Made by a program: the position numbers and the translations under genes. The notes under the pieces are model-generated. The model worked only from the letters and a program-made list of their open reading frames with translations. It had not been told where the DNA came from and searched no databases. Shown here in pieces: positions 1 through 10,028 of a stretch of DNA of 64,000 nucleotides. Source of the DNA: Phaseolus vulgaris. Lineage: Eukaryota > Streptophyta > Magnoliopsida > Fabales > Fabaceae. The stretch is from the NCBI RefSeq assembly GCF_000499845.2, contig NC_023755.2:7384847-7448846 (forward strand), written 5' to 3'. Position 1 is the first letter of the stretch. Every line of letters begins with the position of its first letter.

Positions 1-573
1 CCTATGCCCACAACCACAAGCAATGTTTGTTCAATTTCCAAAAGGCATAACATATCTCACTCTCATACACTACTAACGTTAACCGTCCAAAGACAGTAAA
101 AAAATTAAGAAAAGTATTATGAATGGAAAAGAAGAAGAAAACTACAATTACACATAAGAGCCTTATATTTTTGTTTGGGTGAACCAGTGTATCCTCGAGC
201 AAGATGCTGAGGAAGGACTAATCCCTCGAAATACTGAGATCCCTTTTAGAGGTTGACCACTTTGAATAACAAATATATTTCAAATGTACATACTAGGTAC
301 CAAACCTTTGACTACGTGCTTAAGGGACAAGGCTAAGAAACTATTGGTACACAAGAGCCTTATAGCCTTATATTCAACTAACTATTACCAACCATCTAAC
401 TAACTCCAATTTTCAACCAATTCAACAGATATCTATAACAACAAAAAGGAAAATGAAAAAAAAAAAAACTACTTGCGATAACTGCTTGTAAATTGAATCT
501 TTCTCAAAAACAAATGACAGTGGAAAACCTGGCACAATGTCGTTAAAAAAAATGAAGAAACAGAGAGAGAAAC
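1..573 (-). other. Probable intron of the Snapin-like gene
   Basis: No reading frame here continues the Snapin-like protein. The sequence is AT-rich with poly-A and poly-T runs, such as the T-rich tract on the minus strand next to 460. I see no acceptor followed by a family-like second exon, so the rest of the gene probably lies left of the window. Confidence 0.4.
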
Positions 574-790
574 CTCCGGTGAGACGATCGAGGACGGAAG
601 AGAGGTGGTCCTGGCTTCGGAGAGTTTGGTGAGCTCTGCAATCGAAATCGGTAATCACCGCAGAGAGCATGGACGACAAGCCTCTGGCCAACACGTCGGA
701 GCTCTGCCGGAGGGAATCGTCGGCGCCGGGAGCGTGGGAAGTGGAAGGCTCCGTCTCGACGACGAGGCTGTCGTTTTCCTGGGCTTCCAT
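574..790 (-). CDS. Snapin/BLOC-1-like protein, first coding exon (partial gene)
   Basis: The ATG at 790-788 opens 72 codons that read through an acidic, Ser-rich N-terminus into an alpha-helical stretch containing LARGLSSML and LSSVLDRLTG. This resembles the start of plant Snapin-like (BLOC-1 subunit) proteins, small coiled-coil proteins of endosomal sorting complexes. The open frame continues to 422, but after 574 it turns into a low-complexity Phe-rich tail. A GT donor (GTTTCT on the minus strand, 573-568) fits a phase-1 exon end right after LTG, where family members continue with Glu-Leu-Asp. Positions 1-573 would then be intron, with the remaining exons beyond the left edge. The family call is from memory of the motif. 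If it is wrong, this is an unassigned small gene. Confidence 0.6.
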
Positions 791-902
791 TGTGAAGAGA
801 TGTGATGGCGTGACAGAGAGGGAGGAATGTGAAGAGTCGCTCGTATCATGCCCTCAACCACTTTCCATGTCTTCCTGCATTGTTTATAGAGAAAATAAAT
901 AA

Positions 903-1840
903 ATAAGGTTTTGGAGTAAACCAACATTTCTAAACTTACACAAATAAAAAATTCACTTATTTATTTATTTATATAAAATCTTTAAATTACTTTGAATTAG
1001 TTTGTAGGACACATACAATTTTTTAATAATTTGATCATTTATACATATTTGGTAGTTATTCTTATAACTATCTAGGTTTTATCATCTTTTCTATTTTATT
1101 TTGTTTTATTTACTCACAAGTTTGCTTTCTTAAGCGAGATAATTATTTTAACTTTAAAGTTTTTTTTTAAGAAGTATACTTGTTTTGCATTTTTCAATTT
1201 TAAAGTTTTTTTAAGAAGTATACTTGTTTTGCATTTTTTTATTTTAAAATTTCATCTTATTGGAGATTTAACTTGTATACTTTGAGAATATTAATAAATT
1301 CTTTTAGAGACACGATATCAATTTCTTGGACATTTTTAAGGATTTTATTTCTCTATTGTTTGACTAGACTGTGTAAAATTTTATCAATGTGATCATATTT
1401 ATCTTAATGTATGATGAGTGAACAAAATTATTTAATATGGTTTGAAATCTTCTGAATATACTTTGTAAATTTTTCTTCACTTTCATATTGAGAAGTTCAT
1501 ATGGTTGGGTAAGTAGACTAAGTTTATTCCTCATTACATCAATGAAATCTTTATATGTAACCATAATATTGTCCTACATTTCTTTGACTCCTCAAAATAC
1601 ATAAACATTTGAGTACTCCTCTTCTTACAATGCACACATTAATGTGTTTTAATAAGCTTTTGAGTTGAGCAAGTATCTTTGTTTGTGCTTGGATACGAAA
1701 GGAAACAAATGCGAACGAAATGAAAGCCAAACTAGATAATGGTAGACTAGAGCTAAGGCATGAAAGTGAACAAATGAGAAGAGAAAAAAAAGATATTTGT
1801 GTGGCATTCGTTTATAAGTCTCCAAAGTTCTAGCATGACA
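903..1840. other. AT-rich spacer with a 44-bp tandem duplication
   Basis: No gene is seen. A block containing AAGAAGTATACTTGTTTTGC occurs twice in tandem, starting at 1169 and 1213. The remainder is AT-rich unique-looking sequence between the Snapin-like gene and the first retroelement fragment. Confidence 0.5.
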
Positions 1841-1849
1841 ATGGTTAGG

Positions 1850-2510
1850 GCACACAACAATATTTGAGGGGAGAAGGATAATAGATGAGGTGACAATGGT
1901 TAGAGCACATGACCTTTCATATTGTACCGGTATGGACGAGGCCGACGACCCACCTGGCTGAGACCTCAAAAGACCTAGCCGAGATGACCGAGACCAGAGA
2001 AATCTGGCCGATGACCGACTCATACCAGGAGAACTTGGCCGACGGCCAACCATGATTACCGTTGACGCTCAAACCAAGGTCAGTAAAATTAATCCATCAT
2101 TAAAGAATTAGGTAATACAACTCTAAGTTGTATCCACCTCGATAAACAGGCCCAATAAGGTATGTCCATTAGAATAATATAAATAGCACGCATCCCAATG
2201 AGTAAGGTATGTCATTTATTACTGTTCACCTACCTGAGAGGTGACCACCCGCTTTACTGACTTGAGCGTCGGAGTGCCTTTGCAGGTACCCCCACCATCC
2301 GGTGTTCACCCGAGACCGAGTGCCGAAGGGAAAGCAGGAGGACGAGGAGAATCTCAGTTCATCACCCAACAACCTGACCGACCGAAGGAAGGAGAAGAAG
2401 ACTTCAATAGTTCTTTAGGTCCCATCTCCCTTGTAGGAACACATATATCTGAATCACTTGAGGAATATAATTTTCTAGTTACCAAAACAAGTAGAGGTGT
2501 TGATTTATAG
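1850..2510 (+). mobile_element. LTR and leader fragment of a Ty3/gypsy (Tat-like) retroelement
   Basis: This block is richer in G and C than its surroundings. It has a TATA-like ATATAAATAGC at 2178-2188 and then a conserved-looking segment (TTACTGACTTGAGCGTCGGA and onward to GCAGGTACC, about 2253-2290). I associate that segment with the R/U5 end of Tat-type LTRs in dicots. The following 89-codon frame (2241-2510) has no recognisable domain. Clean LTR termini and a target duplication are not visible, so it is a truncated piece. It points to the right, whereas the gag-protease fragment at 3490-5700 is on the minus strand, so the two are not one colinear element. Confidence 0.55.
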
Positions 2511-3485
2511 GTTGAAGTTTCATAGTTTTCCCTCTATTGAGTTGGGAAGCTTTTAAAAGATAGATTTTTTTTTAAAATGTTGTACATATGTTATAATTGA
2601 TTATTGTGTGAATTTTTGGATTTGAAGTAAGAATTAAATTTGTTCGGAATTGAGTTTTAAGTTGTTTTTGGGTTTTACATGTTCAGATTAAATCATTTAT
2701 CTAAAATTTGCATTAATATATAAAATTTATTTAATTTAACATTAGCTTATTGAGTCTTTCAACATCAGTTCTATAACAAATGTTAATGAATGTGTAGTTG
2801 AAGTATGAACTTTCAATACCAATTTAATTACCAAAATTGGAAATTTCTTTCATCATTGATTATGATTACAATCGTTGTTGAAACTGACACAATCACCTTT
2901 CAATGTCGATTAATATATTAATGTTGAAAGTGATTTTTCTAAAAGGAATCACCTGCTTTAAAGGTAACCCACCTTAATTACGACAAATTTAATATAATTA
3001 TTGCCTATAAGAACATAAATACATACAACACACACATGTTAAACTTAATTTTTAGAAGAAATTAACATGTTAAACTTAATTTTTAGAAGAAATTAAGATT
3101 GTGTCACATGTCCTATGCTTATAATCAATATAAGATAATCTCCTATCAGTCTTTGTTCATTTTTTATTCAAATATACTAATTCGATCCTTAGGTTAGAAG
3201 TAATAATAGGCTCAAAAAATATCACAAAAATAAAAAAATAATTTTATTTTTCATCAAAATAGAAGGTTTTAAACTTGTGTTTTTGAAAAATGTTTATACA
3301 CATTTGACAATGTTTTCATACTCTTCCCATAGGTGCTTTAAAAGCTTAGGTTTTTTTATAAGGTGATTTTCACTATGTTAAGGTATTCTCAAAGGAGATA
3401 ATTATGATGTAAGTTATAGAGTCTAACATAACCCTTACAAATCTATATTCTTCAAACTTTGTATTATAGTTTCCTCTAACACTTA
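2511..3485. other. AT-rich spacer
   Basis: No gene is supported. A 31-bp direct duplication (CATGTTAAACTTAATTTTTA plus 11 more bases) starts at 3035 and again at 3066. Confidence 0.5.
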
Positions 3486-3489
3486 TGAG

Positions 3490-5700
3490 GTAAAAGTTTA
3501 GGCTTCTTCTGGACTACCAGACACATTTCCTTGTAGACCAAGAGTTTATGAGTAATGATATCTAGACTCACTCCCGGTATATCAGATGTCGTCCAGCTAA
3601 GAGATCAATATTCTTCTTCAAGACCTGATACACCAGCTCGACCTCGGTCGTCGCTATCGTCATGCCTACACAGGTGGTGTGTTCTTCGTCAAGGAAAGGT
3701 ACTTGACGTAAGTCCTCCATAATTCAAGCTTCGATTTGACTATCCAAGGATCGAGGTCGACTAGAGCAATTATGTGCTCCCTGCGCTCTAGCTGAGCCTC
3801 TCTTCAAGGGGACATTCGTCCTCGAGAGGATCTTTGCCTAGGGGAACGGTTATAATCGTCATCTTGATTTGTCGGCTTCATCCTCAGGCTTGCTGCATAA
3901 CACTCCCGTGCCACTTCTTGGTCTACGTGCACCATTAAAATGTCTCTCGAGGCCGACGAGAATTTCATGACCAGGTGAGGGGTGGAAACGATCGCCCTCA
4001 ACCTATTGATGAACGGTCTTCCTAGCAGGATGTTGTAAGAGGTGTTGGCATCTATTACCAGATACCAGATTTTGATGGTCTTGCTCGCCTCTCCCTCGCC
4101 GAATGTGGTATAAAGTTTGATATACCCTCAAATGCCTACTCTCTCACTCGAGAAGCCGATAACATGATCATCGTACAACTTCATCTCCTCCTTGGCAATC
4201 CTCATTTGTTTTGACGTCTTCCAACAACGGATGTTTACCGAACTCCCCTGATTCACCAGTGTCATCATGATGGTGAACTTGTCAATGTCAACCAATATTA
4301 CCATAGGATTGTCCTGTGAAGGGTCGACACCCTTGAAATATTCATCGGTGAAGGTGATTGGAGGCATTCTCGGTTAAAAAGATATGGTGTTAACCTGATG
4401 GACCGCTCTCTAGTGTTTCTTCCTGGCGTTGTTGGAACTACCACCCCCCAGCAAATCCCCCAACGATGGTGCTGATGACCTCTCGGCAACCCCTCCTCCT
4501 TCCCTTCTCGAAAGGTCTTCCCTTCTCGACCGATGCTCAGGTCGACGGTCGTCCTCTTCTGTCTTCTGAGGGGAGTAGTCCCTTCGCCTCGTCGTTTTTC
4601 CCTTCACGGGGATCATTTCAATCCCTGGTCCCCTTGCACGATTCGCCGAAGGTGCTCGACTTGGATAAGTTCCTCGATTTTATCCTTCAGCGCTTGACAC
4701 TCCTCAGTGGCATGTCCACTGTTTCTCTGTGGTATCAACATCTACGAGTTCAATCGGCGGGTTGAGGACTTGTAACCCTTCTAGATGGTGGAATCAGATT
4801 GAAACTCAAGGCTTCATCTAGGATCCTTCCCATGTCGGCGCTTAAAGGGGTGTATCTTGTGAACCGGTACCCTCGGTTGTCCCTGTGCTTATCTCTTCGA
4901 CCAGCAGTTGGTCTGTTGTGGCGCTCATTCTCCTTTTCTTTTCCCCATCTCCACTTGCTTCGGCCCGACACTCCTTCAATTTCTTTAGCTGCATAAACTT
5001 AGCGACCCTCTGCCTAAGCTCGTTCAGGCTCACAACTGGCTCCGTGCACAAGCTGTCGGCAAACTGTCTCAGTCGTAGGGTTGTGATCATGTGATGCATG
5101 GTCATGTATGAACTCAGATTCTGGATGTTCATGGCTATCTTACCAAACCCATCTATGAACTTCCTCAAAGATTTCCCCTTCTCCTAGCGGATGTTGACTA
5201 GGGTGATGGAAGTTAGGTGATGCGGTCAACTAGTAGCGAACTGCGTCTCAAACTTGACACCAGCGTCTCAAAATAGTCGACGAAGTTTGGGGGAAGCTTC
5301 GTAAACCAGGTTACCTATGAGGTGGGGAACACTCGACACATGACCGCACTGTTCGAGGTGTACACGTCCATGTGCTTGTCGGGGTCGGTCGTACCGTCAT
5401 AATAGTCCCTGTTAAAGCCCTTCCACCTAGCTGGTAGAGGTACTCCAATTATAGAGTCCGTGAATGGATGTCGGGAGGATAAGACTCTTCGTCAGCCTTT
5501 TGGGTGTGGATCTTATCGTTTGATTCCTCAATTAGGACCGGTGGGGGTGGTGAAGGACCTTCCAACAGGGTTGGCGGGCTTGATGGATGGACCCCCTTCC
5601 ACAAGCTTCCTCTTCATCTCTTCATTCTCCTTTCGGAGAGTTGAATCTCATCCTCATCTTTCCACCTAGTCTCCTTGTTCCTTCTCTTTATTTCAGCAAT
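3490..5700 (-). mobile_element. Ty3/gypsy (Tat-like) gag-protease fragment, decayed
   Basis: Read on the minus strand this is the 5-prime half of a gypsy polyprotein. The N-terminal helical gag segment lies at about 5700-5560. The gag core begins with a TTDPD motif near 5390 and continues through MHHMITTLR and VVSLNELRQRVAKFMQL (5168-4990). A basic nucleocapsid-like part follows (4970-4400), then an aspartic protease (4370-4128) and the linker after it with VHVDQEVARECYAASLR (4001-3804). Remnants leading toward reverse transcriptase fade out near 3490. Stops and frameshifts separate the pieces. In the protease active site the triad normally read as Asp-Gln-Gly-Ser-Ser appears as NQGSS, so the catalytic Asp is lost. 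No LTR flanks either end. Confidence 0.75.
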
Positions 5701-5954
5701 TCTTCTAGTAGAGACATCAAAAGCGTTATTTGTTAGACATCTTCTCCTTCACCTTGTTTCTGGTTGATACCATCTACCTTCTTCTTTACGCTAATTCTCT
5801 CGACTCCATAGTGGATGCTAATTATTCTCAAACGGGATTGAAACCAAGGGAACGATTCAGACTACTCTTCGATCCCTTTCACTCAAAACGAACTCCTTCG
5901 TTATCCTGTCTCTTGTCTCTTGGTTTCCGTGAACTCCAAATTCAGTACCGGTAA

Positions 5955-6560
5955 AAAATACTCAGACGACTGACACTTAGTGTTATTAATATTGTATAAT
6001 GACATATACTCAACACTTAATGTTATTAATATTGTATAATTGTATAATGACGTATTTAATTCTTAAAAATAAACTGAATCTCGTTATTTATATAAATATC
6101 ACGAACTTGTTCTAAATAAAGTATAAATAGAAACGTTATCTGCTAATATTGTGTATTTAATTCTTAAAATAAACTCAATCTCGTTATTTATATAAATATG
6201 ATGAACTTGTTCTAAATAAAGTATAAATATAAAGTATAAATAGAAACGTTATCTGCTTATTTATATAAATATCTTTTCGTGCTTATTTATATAAATATAA
6301 TAAACTCACTATATAAATATCATGAACTGAGTCTCTAGTCTCGTTATAGAGACTGTAATCCAGATAAAGTATAAATACAAATAAAGTATGTGATTTTCAT
6401 ATTTTCATAATGTAATTTTTATGACTCAATTGTAATCCAAACAACTCACATTTTCATTATGTAATCCTAATCCAAATAAAGCATAATCTAATCCAAATAA
6501 AGTAATCCAAATAAAGTATTTTCATTATGTAATCCAAACAAGTACAAGTATAAGTGATGA
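5955..6560. repeat. AT-rich tandem repeat cluster (about 100-bp unit twice, plus shorter ones)
   Basis: A block at 6052-6144 recurs at 6153-6256. Both run from GTATTTAATTCTTAAAA through CTCGTTATTTATATAAATAT to GAAACGTTATCTGCT; the second copy has a small internal GTATAAATATAAA expansion. Upstream, ACTTAGTGTTATTAATATTG is also repeated (near 5970 and 6012), and TTATTTATATAAATAT recurs to about 6300. No coding potential. Confidence 0.7.
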
Positions 6561-6871
6561 TGAAGATACTTGTTCTTGCTTTTTTTAATATTTCGTTTCT
6601 CGTTTTTTCCACTTTATTGGAATCTTTCCATCCTATCTGAGAAGGTATAAAAAGTTTACTATTAATAATGGTTTTTAATTACTCCATCCATGTTTCATAA
6701 TCACTTCATATGTTTACTCATGAGATTTCACCTTCCATCAATATTTACAAACCTTTCACCTCTTATTAATTGGTTACAATAAAAACCAAACAAACACATC
6801 ACATGAAAACAAAATGAAAACGTCTCAACAAAATTTCTACTTCATTAGAAAAACCAAAACCAAAAAGAAAC

Positions 6872-7141
6872 CTAGGAGCCCCTGGTGAATTCTGCAGAAC
6901 CTGCTTCTGGTGTGTCACGTTTCTGCATCTGAGATTCATTATTATTATTATTATTCTTTGCTGCTGGTGTGTCACTCTTTGCAATATTGCGTGCATTTGC
7001 ATACATGTCAACTGGTTGAGAGTCAGAGATCTTTCCTCCTTCAAGGGGAGTGCCATTAACATACGCCACCCTCACTGCTTCATCTTCTGAAAGCCTTGCC
7101 TGTGCTGTTCCATACTTTATGTCTTCTTTGCTCTTCGCCAT
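6872..7141 (-). CDS. Seed maturation (LEA) protein, SMP1/PM28-like
   Basis: This 89-residue hydrophilic protein starts at the ATG at 7141-7139. The same frame is open for another 85 codons upstream, but that part has no family resemblance. The chosen Met opens the conserved start MAKSKEDIKYGTAQARLSED, followed by EAVRVAYVNGTPLEGGKI and SQPVD. That is the signature of the small seed-maturation proteins related to soybean PM28 and Arabidopsis SMP1. Such proteins accumulate in drying embryos, are largely disordered and are thought to protect during desiccation. No signal peptide or membrane segment is seen. A run of six Asn is encoded by a trinucleotide repeat (ATT on the plus strand, near 6938-6955) and is probably length-variable. 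Upstream ABRE and RY motifs fit embryo expression. Confidence 0.85.
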   Translation of the reverse strand: MAKSKEDIKYGTAQARLSEDEAVRVAYVNGTPLEGGKISDSQPVDMYANARNIAKSDTPAAKNNNNNNESQMQKRDTPEAGSAEFTRGS

Positions 7142-7246
7142 GAATGCTTGCAACTGCAACTTATCTCTAGTGGCTCTGAATGTGAAGATTTGAGTGATGA
7201 GATGATGGGTCAAATGGGGTGCATTTATTGCCCCAAGTGCTGTCAT

Positions 7247-7380
7247 ACGTGGCTTGCTCTTTGCATGCTTATGTGACAAGTGTGTGTAAACAAGGTTGAG
7301 GATGCAGTGAATGGTGACATGTGGTGGATGAGGAAGACAACTAGAATGTTTTAGGGTTTGGAATATTACATCTGCATGCA
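7247..7380 (-). promoter_or_regulatory. ABRE/RY motif cluster upstream of the LEA gene
   Basis: ACGTGGC (an ABRE/G-box core) lies at 7247-7253. RY elements (CATGCA or its complement) lie at 7262-7267 and, as overlapping TGCATGCA, at 7373-7380. They sit 106-240 bp upstream of the LEA start codon. ABI5-type bZIP and B3 (ABI3/FUS3) factors bind such motifs in seed promoters; that they act here is inferred from position. Confidence 0.5.
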
Positions 7381-7966
7381 GGAACTTTATAAACACAAAA
7401 TATTCATATTATCAAAATTATTTTTAATATTCAAAATGATTCATAGAAAAAGTAAATAAAAATGAAATGTAATTCAATTAAAAAGTGCATTTTCATTTTT
7501 TTAACAATATATAACTTTACCACTTCTTATTGTAAGAATAAAAGTAAATAAAAATAAGATATTATATATTTTTTCAGATATTTAGGAACGCCCTTTTTAA
7601 TTATCATAACAAATACGAAAATGTTATATTTTTTTAAGTTAACATTCTTGTCATAATATTTTAAATGTTTAAATATATATAGTTTAGTCTTGCTTTATAT
7701 TTTTTTTATAAAAGATTCCATACTTACATTATATTTATAGATCTTCTCGCCCTTAATAATAGGGTTATTTATATCTACATCGATAAAAAAAATTATAATA
7801 AAAAATTAATTAATTAAAATCAAGCATTTTTAAATTATTTGGATTTTTTATAATAATCAAATATCGTTAAGTATAAATAGTTCTAAGTTATTATTATTTT
7901 TATATACTCTGCACAGATGAAAGTTGAGAATTAGAAAAACATGGAATCAGATTTTTTTTCTTTCTT

Positions 7967-9353
7967 CACTACAACTACGTTTTATCGTGTTATCCTAACA
8001 TAAATAGTTTCTGTTTTTTTTTTCCTGAGGTAAAAATGGCTGCAAACCCTTTTTCATCATCAACCATCAATATGAAAATATTTAAAATATAGTAAAAATT
8101 ATTAATGAATTTCACTTTATTTTTTCAATCAAACAACTAATATTATTTATACTAATAATCCATTCTATTTATTATTTTCTTAATAAATTTTAATTGATAA
8201 GAAAGTGTGTAATAAGAATGAAAAAAAAGTGAAAATATTGAATAATGAGAACACGTATTTTAATTATTCTATCTTGTTATCGATTATTAGTGTATCTATT
8301 AATATGTGGATACTCGTTATTCATTAATTATTGTTGATAAATTATATTTGAGTATTTTCTTTAAAACTACCTTATCCAAATAAAGTTATTAGTTAGAGAA
8401 ATATTAATAATTAAAGAATGATTTAGAATTTGATTTCGTGTATTTATATTTTTTATTTTGAAATATAACTTGTTTTTTTTAAAAGACTGGATTTATTTGT
8501 ATTAATATTTTAGGGTGTAATTTTATTTGAATTATACTTTAAAATTAATTTTTATTATCTGAATTTTTATTTTAAAAACTTGATTTCAAATAATTTTATT
8601 TAAATAATAATAAAAAATGTTTGGGTATTATAAAGAATATTTAGAAGTATTACCAATAGCAAGACGAGTAACGAGATGATTTTTTTTAGATAGAATGAAC
8701 AGTGGATAGGTTATTCGTATTCGCTCTAACCCGTTTGAAAAGATAATTGAGATCATAATTAATTAATGAATTATTTAAATTTTTTGAGAAAAGTATTTAA
8801 AAAATTTATTTATTTAAATAATCAGTATTTGTAATGTTTATTAAATATAATTTTGTTAAAGAGTCACTAATGAATATCAATTTTTAAAGCTTCTTTTAGA
8901 TTATGTTAAGTTAATTTTTAATTAAAATTCACTCCTTTTTTTTATTCAAAATGTTGATTTAAAAAGCACTTTTTATTAATTTAAAGCAAGTTAAATAGAC
9001 TTGTAAACTTGTATAATGATTTTTTAACTGAAATTAACACATCATTTACTAATGTTGTAAGAAGTGTGGCCTTTTTTTAATCTAATTTTTTTTAACAAAA
9101 TAGTTAACCTGTTTAACATTTATTTTATTTTTATTCACAAATGTCAAAATTGAGACACTTTAAAAATAATAAATCGAATCAATTTCAATTTTTAATAATT
9201 TTAAAATTACTAGTCTAACATACGAAAATGTATTAGCTGTTTTTTAGATTTAGCTTTTAATACAAAAGAAAAGCATATGCAGTGTTTTAAGGGGACCCTA
9301 ACTTATTAGAGTATTCTCACTTCATAATTTATATTAATTTATTTTAAAAATAA
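7967..9353. repeat. Left arm of a large imperfect inverted repeat
   Basis: Two blocks read as reverse complements of the region before the second PPR gene. Block A is 7967-8225 against 19965-20242, sharing AACTACGTTTTATCGTGTTA and AAACAACTAATATTATTTAT. Block B is about 8800-9353 against 18286-18805, sharing AACATACGAAAATGTATTA and AATTTATATTAATTTATTT. Between the blocks (8226-8800) I see no match. Indels separate the copies, for example 39 bp near 9270-9308 present only here. The whole is AT-rich and non-coding. Confidence 0.75.
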
Positions 9354-9639
9354 CTATCCTCATAGTTTTATTTTCTGCAGAAAGTTCTTTTAACAAGAAA
9401 AAATGACCTTTTCAAAAGAAAAAAAGAAGCTTAATAATTGAAGAATATTAGAAACCATTTAAATTTACCGAACCGAGAAGGTTGAACATACACCCGTAAA
9501 ATACTCCTAAACTCGTATTATTTCACATAAAAAAAATATTTTAAAAATATTAGCACAAGTTTTCCTAATAAAAAAATCAAATTTAGTGCAGCCCAATTAA
9601 AAAAAAGTCCTAATTTCCTAAATCACACCAGACAATAAT

Positions 9640-9880
9640 GCAACCCTAATTCCGGCACCACCGTCGACCTGCCACCCGCGACCACCGCAACCGCACGACC
9701 TCCTCTGCACAATCGTCACCACCGCGCGACCTGCTCCGCTCGATCGCCACCACCGCCGCACTTGTTCAGAGAAGACGCACGACCTCCGCACTCCAGAGAA
9801 GACGCAACACCACCAAAACGAACGTGAAACCGAAACGAAAGGCGAACCCTTAAGACACCGTTTTGGTTAAAACGAAGACC
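9640..9880. other. GC-rich tract upstream of the DYW-PPR gene
   Basis: After 2 kb of AT-rich spacer the composition changes abruptly. The tract carries repeated CCACCGC, GCACGACCTCC and AGAGAAGACGCA words. The minus strand is open for 70 codons (9928-9716) but the predicted peptide is unlike any family I know. It may be the 5-prime untranslated leader and promoter of the PPR gene, or a transposon scrap. Confidence 0.4.
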
Positions 9881-9926
9881 CAGTTGAACTCGCCTAACTC
9901 GGAGCAGACTCGCTAGTTTGATAACC

Positions 9927-9944
9927 ATGATGAAGAGTGTGTGA
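9927..9944 (+). promoter_or_regulatory. Possible 5-codon upstream ORF before the PPR start
   Basis: ATGATGAAGAGTGTGTGA forms a start codon, a second in-frame ATG and a stop, ending 84 bp before the PPR ATG at 10029. If the transcript starts upstream of 9927 this would be the first ATG met by scanning ribosomes. The transcription start is not known. Confidence 0.3.
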
Positions 9945-10028
9945 CTCTGTTAAGTGTGTAGTTGTAGTATTTGCTCTGTTTTGCTACCTTTGTTCAGTAC
10001 TCACTCATAAAACACTCAATCCTCCTCC

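Noticed and set aside
422..573. Continuation of the Snapin-like frame past 574
   Set aside because: The residues become a Phe-rich low-complexity string encoded by A-runs, and a good donor site precedes it; read as intron.
7142..7396. N-terminal 85-codon extension of the LEA frame
   Set aside because: It has no family similarity and overlaps the ABRE/RY promoter motifs; the conserved protein starts at 7141.
9716..9928. 70-codon minus-strand Arg/Gly-rich frame
   Set aside because: Composition follows the GC-rich tract; no recognisable protein.
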